Positions 26,158-36,207 of a stretch of DNA of 64,000 bases are shown one piece after another (position 1 is the first letter of the stretch; each line of letters opens with the position of its first letter). The DNA is taken from assembly GCF_039830135.1 (NCBI RefSeq), contig NZ_CP156081.1, forward strand, positions 2,094,001-2,158,000, in the 5' to 3' direction. The notes beneath the pieces are model-generated. The model worked only from the letters and a program-made list of their open reading frames with translations, made no database searches and had not been told where the DNA came from. A program made the position numbers and the translations under genes. The DNA comes from Defluviimonas sp. SAOS-178_SWC (lineage in GTDB: Bacteria; Pseudomonadota; Alphaproteobacteria; Rhodobacterales; Rhodobacteraceae).

Positions 26158-27293
26158 GATTTCACCAATGTCACCGTGGCAAGCGCCGCAATCCCCTCCT
26201 CGCGCCCCGTGAATCCGAGCCGTTCGGAGGTGGTGGCCTTGACGCTGATCCGGTCCGCGGCGATGCTTGCAATCCGCGCGAGTTCTGCCGCCATGTCAAC
26301 GGCATGCGGCCCGATCTTCGGGTGTTCGCAGATCAGGGTCACGTCGGCGTTCGAGATCGCGTAACCCTTTTCCCGCGCAAGTTCGGCGGCATGGGACAGG
26401 AAGATATGGCTCGCCGCCCCCTTCCATTGCGGATCGGAGGGCGGGAAGTGCCGGCCGATATCGCCCTCGGCCAGCGCACCGTAGATCGCGTCGGTCAGGG
26501 CATGCATGCCGACATCGGCATCGGAATGGCCGAGAAGCCCACGCCCATGCGGCACCTTCACGCCGCAGAGCGTCACATGGTCGCCCTCGGTGAAGGCGTG
26601 AACGTCGAACCCGTTTCCGGTGCGGATATCCATCCTGTCCTTCAGATGTCTTTCGGCCCGCGCGAAGTCGCCGGGCCAGGTGATCTTCATATTCTCCTCC
26701 TCGCCGTCGACGATGGCAACGTCAAGCCCGGCGGCAAGCGCCACCTCCACATCGTCGGCGGCCGCGCCGGAATGGGCGCGGTGTGCGTCGAGGATCGCGG
26801 GAAAGCGGAAGCCCTGCGGCGTCTGCGCGCGGAACAGCCTCTCGCGGGGCGCAGTGCCGGTAACTCTGCCGTCCGTGCCGGTCCAGAGCGCATCCGTCAC
26901 GGCAAGGGCCGGCGCCGCAGCCGGCGCGCGGTCGAGGGCGGCAACGACCCTTCCGATGAGGGCAGGCGAGGCGAAGGGGCGCGCGCCATCATGGATGAGG
27001 ACGCGGGAAATTCCCGATGAAACAAGCGATTCCAGCGCGTTCCTCACAGACTGGGCGCGGTTCGTGCCACCGGCAATCAGCGTGACCGTACCGCCGAACT
27101 CCTCCACCCCGCGCGCCATGTCATCGTGATGCAGCACGACGACGATCCGCCGGAACCCGGAAAAGGCCGCCACCGTCCGCGCCAGGACCGACCGGCCGCC
27201 GATCCGGCGCCACTGCTTCGGTTCCTCGCTGCCGGCCCGGGTTCCGCGCCCGGCCGCGACGATGATAACCGCTGTATCTACGGGTTCTGCCAC
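26154..27293 (-). CDS. ispDF: Bifunctional IspD/IspF (MEP pathway)
   Basis: 379 residues from a GTG at 27293 with GGAGG 5 bp upstream; the frame is open further but has no better start. The N-terminal IspD (about 1-220) has [14 protein letters not shown] and the C-terminal IspF (about 222-379) begins [11 protein letters not shown] and has [18 protein letters not shown]. It makes CDP-ME and MEcPP for isoprenoids. The fusion is typical of alphaproteobacteria. Divergent from dusB. Confidence 0.95.
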   Translation of the reverse strand: MAEPVDTAVIIVAAGRGTRAGSEEPKQWRRIGGRSVLARTVAAFSGFRRIVVVLHHDDMARGVEEFGGTVTLIAGGTNRAQSVRNALESLVSSGISRVLIHDGARPFASPALIGRVVAALDRAPAAAPALAVTDALWTGTDGRVTGTAPRERLFRAQTPQGFRFPAILDAHRAHSGAAADDVEVALAAGLDVAIVDGEEENMKITWPGDFARAERHLKDRMDIRTGNGFDVHAFTEGDHVTLCGVKVPHGRGLLGHSDADVGMHALTDAIYGALAEGDIGRHFPPSDPQWKGAASHIFLSHAAELAREKGYAISNADVTLICEHPKIGPHAVDMAAELARIASIAADRISVKATTSERLGFTGREEGIAALATVTLVKS

Positions 27294-27485
27294 GATATCC
27301 TCCGCTTCCCGCACCGGTCTAGTCCGGCGATGCCGCGCGGGCAATGCCGTCCGTCACGGCGCCGCGCTGCGAGGTTTGCGCAAATTTTGTGCAAACCATG
27401 TCTGCCCCACGAAAGAGCGGGCGAATTCATTGCGGTTTTCCCAAGGCGAGTCTATCTGGATGGCAGTTGCACAAGGATTAGGCAC

Positions 27486-28481
27486 TTGCCCCTCCACCTC
27501 GGTGACATAGAAATCGCCCCCCCGGTCTTCCTCGCGCCGCTCGCGGGGATCACCGATCTGCCGTTCCGCCGCCTCGTCGCGCGGTTCGGGGCCGGGCTTG
27601 TCGTGTCCGAGATGGTGGCGTCGGGGGAACTTCTGACGGAAAAGCCCTCGGTCCGGGCGAAGGCGCGCACCGATCTCGGCCTTGCGGACGGGGCCAGGAC
27701 GTCGGTCCAGCTTGCCGGGCGCGAGGCCGGCGCGATGGCCGAGGCGGCGCGCGTCGTCGCCGGCATGGGGGCCTCGATCATCGACATCAACATGGGCTGC
27801 CCGGCCAAGAAGGTCACCGGCGGCGCGTCCGGCTCGGCGCTGATGCGCGATCTCGACCACGCGCTGTCACTGATCGACGCGGTCGTTGGCGCGGTGGACC
27901 TGCCCGTGACGCTGAAATGCAGGCTGGGTTGGGACAGCGACTGCCTCAACGCAGCTGAACTCGCCCTGCGGGCGGAAGCGGCGGGCATCCGGATGATCAC
28001 GGTGCACGGCCGCACCCGGCAGCAGTTCTACAAGGGCTGCGCCGACTGGGCCGCGATCCGCGCGGTGACGGACGCGGTCACGATCCCGGTGATCGCCAAC
28101 GGTGACATTGTCGACGCGAAAAGCGCCGCCGCCGCGCGAGAGCTATCCGGGGCAACAGGCGTGATGGTCGGACGCGGCGCGCAGGGCGCACCCTGGCGTC
28201 TGGCGGAAATCGCCGCCGCGCTCTTCGGCACACCGGCGCCTAAGGTTCCAACAGGTTCTGAACTTTCTGACATGATTGCAGAGCATTACGAGGCGATGTT
28301 GAACTTTTACGGGACAGAGGTCGGCGTTCGGATCGCTCGCAAGCACCTTGGCTGGTACGCGGATGAGGCCGGCGCCGATCCGGCCTTGCGCCCCGCCATG
28401 ATGACGAAGACCGATCCCGGGGACGTGCTGGCGCTGATCGGCCAAGCCTTTTCCGACACCACGATGAGGCGCGCCGCATGA
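27486..28481 (+). CDS. dusB: tRNA-dihydrouridine synthase DusB (NifR3)
   Basis: 331 residues from a TTG at 27486, the only start close to the conserved N-terminus (LHLGDIEIAPPVFLAPLAGITDLPFR), with AAGGA about 8 bp upstream. FMN-barrel motifs DINMGCPAKKVTGG (catalytic Cys) and TVHGRTRQQFYKG are present. In R. capsulatus this gene, nifR3, opens the nifR3-ntrB-ntrC operon, and the same order is seen here. Stop overlaps ntrB start (ATGA). Confidence 0.93.
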   Translation: MPLHLGDIEIAPPVFLAPLAGITDLPFRRLVARFGAGLVVSEMVASGELLTEKPSVRAKARTDLGLADGARTSVQLAGREAGAMAEAARVVAGMGASIIDINMGCPAKKVTGGASGSALMRDLDHALSLIDAVVGAVDLPVTLKCRLGWDSDCLNAAELALRAEAAGIRMITVHGRTRQQFYKGCADWAAIRAVTDAVTIPVIANGDIVDAKSAAAARELSGATGVMVGRGAQGAPWRLAEIAAALFGTPAPKVPTGSELSDMIAEHYEAMLNFYGTEVGVRIARKHLGWYADEAGADPALRPAMMTKTDPGDVLALIGQAFSDTTMRRAA

Positions 28482-29572
28482 CGCTACCTTCCGCGCCGAC
28501 GCTCTGGGCCTCGCTGCCGGTTCCCGCGATCCTGATCGACGGCGCCGACCACGCGGTCGAACTCAACCCGGCGGCCGAGCAGTTCCTCAACGTTTCCACC
28601 AAGGCGTTGAAGGGTCAGCCGCTTTTCGACCGGCTCGCCATCGACGCACCGCTCGAAGAGGTGTTCGCGCGGGTCCGTACCAACCAGTCGTCGCTGTTCA
28701 TCAACGATGTCGACGTCGGCACCGGCGAACGCGCGCCGGTCATCTGCAACCTTCAGGCCGCGCCGGTGGCGGATACGGACGACAATGTCCTTCTCCTCAT
28801 CTCGCCGCGCGAATTCGCCGAGCGGATGGGGCGCGGCCAGGGGATGAAGCACGCCGCCCGTTCGGCGATCGGCATGGCCGAGATGCTGGCGCACGAGATC
28901 AAGAACCCGCTGGCCGGGATCACCGGGGCGGCGCAGCTTCTGTCGATGAATCTTGGCGCCGAGGATCTGGAACTGGCCGACCTCATCGTCGCCGAGACGC
29001 GGCGGATCGTGAAGCTTCTCGAACAGGTCGAGCAGTTCGGCAATCTCCGGCCGCCAGAGGCGCGCGCCGTCAACATCCACGATGTGCTCGACCGCGCCCG
29101 GCGCTCGGCGCTATTGGGATTCGCCTCGCACATGACCATCCTTGAGGATTACGACCCCTCGCTGCCGGCGACGCTCGGCGATCCCGACCAGCTTTTGCAG
29201 GTCATCCTGAACCTTCTGAAGAACGCGGCCGAGGCGTCCGGGGGCACGGCCGGTACGATTCGGCTCCACACGTTCTACGATCATTCCCTGCGGCTCCGCC
29301 GGGTCGATGGCAGCGGTTCGTCGCTGCCGCTCCAGATCGAGATCATCGACGACGGTCCCGGCATTCCGGCCGAGTTGGCCGACTCGATCTTCGATCCCTT
29401 CGTCTCGGGACGCGAGAACGGCACCGGGCTCGGCCTCGCGCTTGTATCGAAGATCATCGCCGACCACGGCGGCTGGATCAGCGCCGATTCCGTTCCCGGC
29501 CGCACCGTGTTCCGCCTTTCGCTTCCCGTCGCCCCGAAGGAAGGGGCCCCGAAATCCGAGGAGACAGTCTGA
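28478..29572 (+). CDS. ntrB: Nitrogen-regulation sensor kinase NtrB
   Basis: 364 residues, cytosolic. PAS domain (about 10-120), then HisKA with [22 protein letters not shown] (phospho-His near 137) and HATPase motifs [16 protein letters not shown] and GTGLGLALV. It phosphorylates NtrC when nitrogen is limiting, under PII control. The start overlaps the dusB stop and the stop overlaps the ntrC start (TGATG). Confidence 0.95.
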   Translation: MTLPSAPTLWASLPVPAILIDGADHAVELNPAAEQFLNVSTKALKGQPLFDRLAIDAPLEEVFARVRTNQSSLFINDVDVGTGERAPVICNLQAAPVADTDDNVLLLISPREFAERMGRGQGMKHAARSAIGMAEMLAHEIKNPLAGITGAAQLLSMNLGAEDLELADLIVAETRRIVKLLEQVEQFGNLRPPEARAVNIHDVLDRARRSALLGFASHMTILEDYDPSLPATLGDPDQLLQVILNLLKNAAEASGGTAGTIRLHTFYDHSLRLRRVDGSGSSLPLQIEIIDDGPGIPAELADSIFDPFVSGRENGTGLGLALVSKIIADHGGWISADSVPGRTVFRLSLPVAPKEGAPKSEETV

Positions 29573-30942
29573 TGGACGGCACCGTTCTCGTCGCCGACGA
29601 CGACCGCACCATTCGCACGGTCCTGACCCAGGCCCTGACCCGCGCCGGCTGCAAGGTCCACGCGACCTCGTCGCTGGTCACACTGATGCGCTGGGTCGAA
29701 GAGGGGAAGGGCGATCTCGTCATCTCGGACGTGGTCATGCCCGACGGTAACGGGATCGAGGCGCTGCCGAAGATCGCCGCGGAACGCCCCGGCCTGCCGG
29801 TCATCGTGATCTCGGCGCAGAACACGATCATGACGGCGATCCAGGCGGCCGAGGCCGACGCCTACGACTACCTGCCGAAGCCCTTCGACCTGCCCGACCT
29901 GATGAAACGGGCCTCGCGCGCGCTCAGTCAGAAGCGCCATGCGACGCCTGCCGTGGAACCGGCACCGAGAGGGGGCGGGGACGACCTGCCGCTCGTCGGC
30001 CGGACCCCGGCGATGCAGGCGCTTTACCGGCTTGTCGCGCGCGTGATGAATGCGGACCTGCCAGTGCTGATCACCGGCGAATCGGGGACCGGCAAGTCAC
30101 TCGTCGCCCGCGCGATCCACGACTTTTCGGACCGCCGGACCATGCCCTTCGTCACCGCGCTCGCGGCCGATCTTCAAGGGATCGACGGCCCTTCGGCGCT
30201 TCTGGCGCGGGCGCGCGGCGGCACCATCGTCTTTGACGAGATCGGCGACTTCGACCTCGAGGCGCAGGGCCGGATCGTTCGTATGCTCGACGCGCTGCCG
30301 GGCAACGCGCCCCGGATCATCGCGACCAGCCAGCAGGACTTGTCGGCCCGGCTCGAGTCCGGCGCCTTCCGCAACGACCTCTTCTACCGGCTCGGCGGGG
30401 TCACGCTGAACGTGCCCGCCTTGCGCGAACGGGTGGAGGATATTCCGCTTCTGGCCGAGCATTTCCTCGCCCGCGCCGAACGCGACGGCGCCCCGGCGCG
30501 GCGGCTGTCGGCCGAGGCGACGAAACTGATCCGCGCCTATCGCTGGCCGGGGAACGTGCGGCAGCTTGAGAACACGCTCCGTCGCCTGATCGTGACCGCG
30601 CTCGAACCCGAGATCTCCAAGACCGAGGTCGAGGCAGCACTTGGCGCGGCGCCCGCCGAAAGCCTCAGCGTCGGCACCGCCGAAGAGGGCGAGCGGCTTT
30701 CCGCCTCCATCGAGCGCCATCTCCGCCGTTACTTCGATCTGCACAACGACAGCCTGCCGCCGCCGGGGCTTTACGGGCGAATCCTGCGGGAAATGGAGGC
30801 GCCGCTGATCGAGATCGCGCTGGAGGCAACGGCCGGAAACCAGGCGAAATGCGCCGATCTTCTCGGCATCAACCGCAATACTTTGCGCAAGAAGATCACC
30901 GATCTGGATATCCGCGTGACACGGCGGCGCAAGTTGATGTAA
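29572..30942 (+). CDS. ntrC: Nitrogen-regulation response regulator NtrC, without the GAFTGA loop
   Basis: 456 residues: receiver (1-120, phospho-Asp in [11 protein letters not shown]), AAA+ domain (about 140-370; Walker A GESGTGKS, Walker [13 protein letters not shown]), Fis-type HTH at the C-terminus ([16 protein letters not shown]). Between [14 protein letters not shown] and the Walker B strand there is no GAFTGA, the loop that contacts sigma-54. This matches R. capsulatus NtrC, which activates sigma-70 promoters. Last gene of the dusB-ntrBC overlap set. Confidence 0.94.
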   Translation: MDGTVLVADDDRTIRTVLTQALTRAGCKVHATSSLVTLMRWVEEGKGDLVISDVVMPDGNGIEALPKIAAERPGLPVIVISAQNTIMTAIQAAEADAYDYLPKPFDLPDLMKRASRALSQKRHATPAVEPAPRGGGDDLPLVGRTPAMQALYRLVARVMNADLPVLITGESGTGKSLVARAIHDFSDRRTMPFVTALAADLQGIDGPSALLARARGGTIVFDEIGDFDLEAQGRIVRMLDALPGNAPRIIATSQQDLSARLESGAFRNDLFYRLGGVTLNVPALRERVEDIPLLAEHFLARAERDGAPARRLSAEATKLIRAYRWPGNVRQLENTLRRLIVTALEPEISKTEVEAALGAAPAESLSVGTAEEGERLSASIERHLRRYFDLHNDSLPPPGLYGRILREMEAPLIEIALEATAGNQAKCADLLGINRNTLRKKITDLDIRVTRRRKLM

Positions 30943-31041
30943 AACCGCAACACAAACGTGGCCCATCGGCGTCAGCCGGTGAAAGGATCACGAGATATCG
31001 GCGGTCGCCGCGTCAGCGGCGCAATATTCAGGGGCGAGCTC

Positions 31042-33315
31042 TTGCAGGGCCTGGCGCGCAGCGCATCATGGGACCGGTTGACCCGGCTCCGGCGACAACG
31101 CCGGTTCCAGAATGCCGTGACGCTCGGCCTCGTCGTCCTCGGCCCGATCCTGGCGCTTGCCACCTTCGTGGCGCTTGGGCCGTTCGGGCAGGGGGCGAAC
31201 TCGACCTCCCTCCGGCTCGTCCTTCTGGCCGACCTCGTCTATTTTCTGATGCTGGGCGGCATGGTTCTGTCGCGACTGGCGCGGATGATCGCGGCCCGGC
31301 GGGCGAAATCGGCAGGATCGCGGTTACACCTGCGGCTGACGGGTGTCTTCGCCGGCATCGCGCTGGTGCCGACGGTTCTGGTCGCGATCTTTGCCGGGCT
31401 TACCGTGAATATCGGCCTTGAGGGCTGGTTCTCGGACCGGGTGCGGGGGGTCGTCGGCACCTCCCTTGCCGCGGCCGAAGCCTATCAGGATGAGCATCGC
31501 CGCGATCTGGTCGCGGATGCTGAGGCGCTGGCGATCTTCATCAACAGCACCCGCCAGAATACGTTCCTCGTGTCGGATGGCGACCTTCGGCAGACCCTGA
31601 CGCAGGGCCAGAGCCAGATCCAGCGCGGCCTGCGCGAAGCCTATGTGATCGACGGCGGCGGCGAGATTCGGGCGCGCGGCGAACGCAGCTACCTTTTCGA
31701 CTACGAACGGCCCGCGGATGCGGAAATCGCGCGCGCCAAGGCCGGCGAGACGGTGCTGATCGAGGATTGGGCCAACAACGAGTTCCGCGCGCTCGTGCCG
31801 CTTCCCGCCTTCGCAGACCGTCTGCTTTATGTGAGCCGCAATGTCGACGGCCACATCCTCAGCCTTCTCGACGAGACGCGCGCCACGGTGGGCCTCTACC
31901 AGCAACTCGAAGCGTCGCGCGGCAAGGTCCTGTTCGAATTCGGGCTGGTCTATATAGGCTTCGCGCTCATCCTCGTTCTCGCGGCGATCTGGATGGGACT
32001 GTGGTTCGCCGAACGGCTGTCGCGGCCCGTCGGCCGGCTCGCCGGGGCGGCGCAGCGCGTCGGCGCGGGCGATCTGGAAGTGCAGGTGATCGAGGAAGAG
32101 GGCGACGACGAGATCGCTATGCTCGGCCGCGTCTTCAACCAGATGACCCGGCAACTCAACAGCCAGCGCCAGGCGCTGATCGAGACGAACCGCACCACCG
32201 AACGGCGCCGCAGGCTGTTCGATTCGGTACTCTCCTCGGTCACGGCGGGGGTGATCGGGCTCGATGCCGAGGGGCGCATCGATTTCGTCAACCGCGCCGC
32301 CACGCGGCTTCTGCAACTCGAGGAGGCCACCGACCACAGCCGCCCGCTGGCCGAGGCGGTGCCGGAATTCGCCGGGCTGTTCGACCGGCTCCGCGAGGGG
32401 ATCGGCGAGGCGGCGCAGGAGGAGATCAAGCTGAGCCGGGCTGGGCGGCTCGAAAACCTCCTCGTCCGGATGGCAATCCGCCGCAATGCTGACGGGCGGC
32501 TCGAAGGCTACGTGGTCGCGTTCGACGACGTGACCGACCTCGTCTCCGCCCAGAGGATGGCGGCCTGGGGCGACGTTGCGCGCCGGATTGCGCACGAGAT
32601 CAAGAACCCGCTGACGCCGATCCAGCTTTCGGCCGAGCGGATCAAGCGCAAGTTCGTCCGGCTGGTCGGCGACGAGTCGGAATCGCTCGAACAGATGACC
32701 GACGTGATCGTCCGCCAGACCGGCGATCTGAGGCGCATCGTCGATGAGTTCTCCAAGTTCGCCCGGATGCCGGAGCCGGACCGCCGCGACCACGATCTGA
32801 CGAAGCTCATGCGCGACGCGGTGACGTTGCAAGAGGGATCGTTGCAGGGCGCGCGCCTGGTCGCGGACCTTCCCGAGGGGCCGGTGATCGCGGAATTCGA
32901 CGCGACGATGATTTCCCAGGCCATCACGAACCTGATCAAGAACGCCGGGGAAGCCACTGAAACGCTTTCGGAAAAAGGCGCGCCAAACGGCTATGCGCCC
33001 GAGGTCCGGGTGTCGATGACGGCCGACGACGACCTCATCACGATCCGCATCGCCGATAACGGGATCGGCCTGCCGGAAGACCGGGCGCGGCTCTTCGAAC
33101 CTTACGTGACCACGCGCGAAAAGGGGACCGGACTCGGCCTCTCCATCGTCAAGAAGATCATCGAGGAACACGGGGGCACGCTGACGCTCAGCGATGCCGA
33201 GATTTTTGAAGGATGCGCCCATCGCGGCGCGATGGCCGAGATTCGCCTACCCCGGGCGCGGACCGGTCGTGGACAGAAGGAAAGGGCCGCCGAGCCGGCC
33301 GGAGGTGGGACATGA
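31042..33315 (+). CDS. ntrY: Nitrogen-regulation sensor kinase NtrY
   Basis: 757 residues from TTG 31042, which has AGGGG 7 bp upstream; a GTG at 30958 would add 28 residues but has no RBS. Membrane helices lie near 25-45, 60-80, 105-125 and 300-320 with a periplasmic loop between the last two, then HAMP, PAS, HisKA ([21 protein letters not shown]) and HATPase (NLIKNAGEA, GTGLGLSIV). It pairs with NtrX and is linked to nitrogen and redox signalling. The stop overlaps the ntrX start (ATGA). Confidence 0.93.
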   Translation: MQGLARSASWDRLTRLRRQRRFQNAVTLGLVVLGPILALATFVALGPFGQGANSTSLRLVLLADLVYFLMLGGMVLSRLARMIAARRAKSAGSRLHLRLTGVFAGIALVPTVLVAIFAGLTVNIGLEGWFSDRVRGVVGTSLAAAEAYQDEHRRDLVADAEALAIFINSTRQNTFLVSDGDLRQTLTQGQSQIQRGLREAYVIDGGGEIRARGERSYLFDYERPADAEIARAKAGETVLIEDWANNEFRALVPLPAFADRLLYVSRNVDGHILSLLDETRATVGLYQQLEASRGKVLFEFGLVYIGFALILVLAAIWMGLWFAERLSRPVGRLAGAAQRVGAGDLEVQVIEEEGDDEIAMLGRVFNQMTRQLNSQRQALIETNRTTERRRRLFDSVLSSVTAGVIGLDAEGRIDFVNRAATRLLQLEEATDHSRPLAEAVPEFAGLFDRLREGIGEAAQEEIKLSRAGRLENLLVRMAIRRNADGRLEGYVVAFDDVTDLVSAQRMAAWGDVARRIAHEIKNPLTPIQLSAERIKRKFVRLVGDESESLEQMTDVIVRQTGDLRRIVDEFSKFARMPEPDRRDHDLTKLMRDAVTLQEGSLQGARLVADLPEGPVIAEFDATMISQAITNLIKNAGEATETLSEKGAPNGYAPEVRVSMTADDDLITIRIADNGIGLPEDRARLFEPYVTTREKGTGLGLSIVKKIIEEHGGTLTLSDAEIFEGCAHRGAMAEIRLPRARTGRGQKERAAEPAGGGT

Positions 33316-34727
33316 GCGATATTCTGATTGTCGATGACGAACGCGATATCCGGGAACTGATTTCGGACATCCTGAAGGATGAGGGCTTCACGACCCGGCT
33401 CGCGGCCAATTCCGACGAATGCATGGCCGAGATCAACGCCGAAGCGCCGGCGCTGATGATCCTCGACATCTGGCTGAAGGACAGCCGGATGGACGGGATC
33501 GACATCCTGAAGACTGTGAAGCGCGACAACCCGGACGTTCCGATCATCATCATCTCGGGCCACGGCAATATCGAGATCGCGGTCGCGGCGATCAAGCAGG
33601 GCGCCTACGACTTCATCGAGAAGCCCTTCAACATCGACCAGCTCACCGTCGTGATCTCCCGCGCGATGGAGACCTCGCGGCTCCGGCGCGAGAATGCCTC
33701 GCTCCGCCGCCGCGACGTGTCCTCGTCGGAGATGATCGGCGCCTCGCCGGCCTTCCGCACGCTGAAAGGCCAGCTCGACAAGGTCACGAAGTCGAACGGG
33801 CGGGTGATGCTGACCGGTCAGCCGGGCTCCGGCAAGGAAGTCGCCGCGCGCTACATCCACATCAATTCGAACCGGGCGAGCGGCCCCTTCGTCACCGTCT
33901 CCTCGGCCTCGATCGAGCCGGAGCGGATGGAGGAGGTTCTTTTCGGCCGCGAAACCACCGAACGTGGGGTCGAGAAGGGGCTCCTGGAACAGGCGCATGG
34001 CGGGGTCGTCTATTTCGACGAGGTCGCCGACATGCCGCTCGGCACCCAATCGAAGATCCTCCGGGTGCTGACCGAACAGCAGTTCAACCGCGTCGGCGGA
34101 TCCGACAAGGTGCGGGTGGATCTCCGCGTCGTCTCCTCGACCACCCGCGACCTGCCGGCCGAAATCGCCGCGGGCCGCTTCCGGCAGGAACTCTATGATC
34201 GGTTGAACGTGGTCCCGGTCGCGGTGCCCTCGCTCGAAGAGCGGCGAGAGGACATTCCCGAACTCTCGCGCCATTTCATCGAAGGGTTCAACAAGAGCCA
34301 GGGCTTGCCGCTCCGGCCGATCAGCGAGGAGGCCGAGGCACTGATGCAGACGATGGCCTGGCCCGGCAATATCCGTCAGCTCAGGAACGTCATCGAACGC
34401 GTGCTCATCCTCGGTGATCACGGCGGCCCGATCGAGGCCCGCGAACTGCCGGGGCAGAGCGAGGGGCCGGCCGAGGAGGGCCGGATCGTGCTTTCCGGCG
34501 GGCTTGCCACCCTGCCGCTCCGCGAGGCGCGCGAGCTTTTCGAGCGCGAATACCTGCTGACCCAGATCAACCGCTTCGGCGGCAATATCAGCCGCACCGC
34601 GACCTTCGTCGGCATGGAGCGCTCGGCGCTCCACCGCAAGCTGAAATCGCTCGGCGTCGTGACGACGTCAAAATCCGGCGCCCGCGTCGCCCATCTGGAA
34701 GACGAGGACGAACAGGAAGAGGTCTGA
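33312..34727 (+). CDS. ntrX: Nitrogen-regulation response regulator NtrX, without the GAFTGA loop
   Basis: 471 residues from ATG 33312 preceded by GGAGGTGG. Receiver (IVDDERDIRELI; Asp in ILDIWLKDSRMDG), AAA+ domain with Walker A TGQPGSGKE and Walker B GGVVYFDEVAD, and a C-terminal HTH (ISRTATFVGMERSALHRKL). Where sigma-54 activators have GAFTGA this protein has LFGRETTERGVEKGLLEQA. It probably does not activate sigma-54 promoters. Confidence 0.93.
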   Translation: MSDILIVDDERDIRELISDILKDEGFTTRLAANSDECMAEINAEAPALMILDIWLKDSRMDGIDILKTVKRDNPDVPIIIISGHGNIEIAVAAIKQGAYDFIEKPFNIDQLTVVISRAMETSRLRRENASLRRRDVSSSEMIGASPAFRTLKGQLDKVTKSNGRVMLTGQPGSGKEVAARYIHINSNRASGPFVTVSSASIEPERMEEVLFGRETTERGVEKGLLEQAHGGVVYFDEVADMPLGTQSKILRVLTEQQFNRVGGSDKVRVDLRVVSSTTRDLPAEIAAGRFRQELYDRLNVVPVAVPSLEERREDIPELSRHFIEGFNKSQGLPLRPISEEAEALMQTMAWPGNIRQLRNVIERVLILGDHGGPIEARELPGQSEGPAEEGRIVLSGGLATLPLREARELFEREYLLTQINRFGGNISRTATFVGMERSALHRKLKSLGVVTTSKSGARVAHLEDEDEQEEV

Positions 34728-34827
34728 GGCGCGGCGTTTTCGTCGCCGCCCGGGCCGGCCCCTGCGGCGTTGACCCCGCCGGGGCCTCCGCCTATCAAGA
34801 GCGGCAGCCTCAGGCGGGAGAGCGGAC

Positions 34828-36204
34828 ATGAAGGTCATCATCTGTGGCGCGGGCCAGGTCGGCTGGCAGATCGCGCGCCATCTCTCGGGCGAGAAGAACG
34901 ATGTGACCATCGTCGACAACAACGCGGATCTGGTGCGCCGTGCGACCGAGACGCTCGACGTGCAGGGGGTGGCGGGTTTCGCATCCTACCCCGATGTCCT
35001 TGAACGCGCCGGCGCCCGCGATGCCGACATGATCATCGCCGCGACCTATTCGGACGAGGTCAACATGGTGACCTGCCAGGTCGCACATTCGGTCTTCGGC
35101 ATCACCCGCAAGATCGCGCGCCTCCGTGCGCAGTCCTACATGGACGCGATCTATTCCGACCTCTACCGGCGCGACCATCTTCCGATTGACGTGGTGATCA
35201 GCCCCGAACGAGAGGTGGCCGAGGCCGCGCTCCAGCGCCTTGCCGCGCCCTCGACCTTCGACACGGAAAGCTTCATGGGCGGACGGACGCAGCTTCTGGG
35301 CGTCGCCCTCGACGAGGACTGCCCGGTCCTCAACACGCCGCTGCGCCAGTTGACCGACCTCTTTTCGACGCTGCGCGCCATCGTCGTCGGGGTCCGGCGC
35401 GAGGGGCGCCTGTTTGCGCCCGAGCCGGGCGACCAGCTTTTCGCGGGCGACCAGATCTACGTCTTTTCCCATGTCGAGGACGTGAACCGCACACTCGACA
35501 TCTTCGGCAAGGCGACGAAGAAGCAGGAGCGGATCGTCATCATCGGCGGCGGCAATGTCGGCCTTGCCGTGGCGCGGGCGCTCGAAAAGCGCACCGACCG
35601 CATCCGCGCCAAGATGATCGAGAAGAACCGGGCGCAGGCCGAACGCGCGGCGGATGCGCTGGAACGGACCATCGTTCTGAACGGCGACGGGATGAGCATG
35701 GAGCTTCTGGCCGAAGCCAATATCGACCGGGCCGACGCCGTCCTTGCCGTGACCGACGACGACAAGACCAACATCCTCGCCGCCGTCCGCGCCAAGCAGG
35801 CCGGCTGCCCGATGGCCATCGCGCTGATCAACGATCCGACTCTGGTGCCCTTGATGGGCGCGCTCGACATCGACGCCTATATCAATCCGCGCGCCACGAC
35901 GGTCTCGTCGATCCTGCGCCATATCCGCCACGGACGGGTGCGCGCGATCTACTCCATCGGCGATGCCGAGGCCGAGGTGATCGAGGCGCAGGTGCTCTCA
36001 ACCTCGCCCATTGCAGGCCGCCCGATCCGTGACATCGAGTTCCCCGAGGGCGTGCTGATGGGTGCGCTGATGAAAGGCGAAAAGGTGGTGAAACCGACCG
36101 GCGACACGCGGGTGGACGAGGGCGACGTGATCGCGCTCTTCTGCATGTCGGGCGACGTGCCGGAGGTCGAGCGGCTTCTCCAGGTCTCGATCGACTTCTT
36201 CTGA
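34828..36204 (+). CDS. trkA: Trk potassium uptake regulatory subunit TrkA
   Basis: 458 residues with two RCK-N/RCK-C repeats. The first Rossmann loop is ICGAGQVGWQIARHL and the second IIGGGNVGLAVARAL near residue 235, each binding NAD(H). It gates the TrkH channel from the cytosol. trkH follows 3 bp after the stop. Confidence 0.96.
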   Translation: MKVIICGAGQVGWQIARHLSGEKNDVTIVDNNADLVRRATETLDVQGVAGFASYPDVLERAGARDADMIIAATYSDEVNMVTCQVAHSVFGITRKIARLRAQSYMDAIYSDLYRRDHLPIDVVISPEREVAEAALQRLAAPSTFDTESFMGGRTQLLGVALDEDCPVLNTPLRQLTDLFSTLRAIVVGVRREGRLFAPEPGDQLFAGDQIYVFSHVEDVNRTLDIFGKATKKQERIVIIGGGNVGLAVARALEKRTDRIRAKMIEKNRAQAERAADALERTIVLNGDGMSMELLAEANIDRADAVLAVTDDDKTNILAAVRAKQAGCPMAIALINDPTLVPLMGALDIDAYINPRATTVSSILRHIRHGRVRAIYSIGDAEAEVIEAQVLSTSPIAGRPIRDIEFPEGVLMGALMKGEKVVKPTGDTRVDEGDVIALFCMSGDVPEVERLLQVSIDFF

Positions 36205-36207
36205 GCC

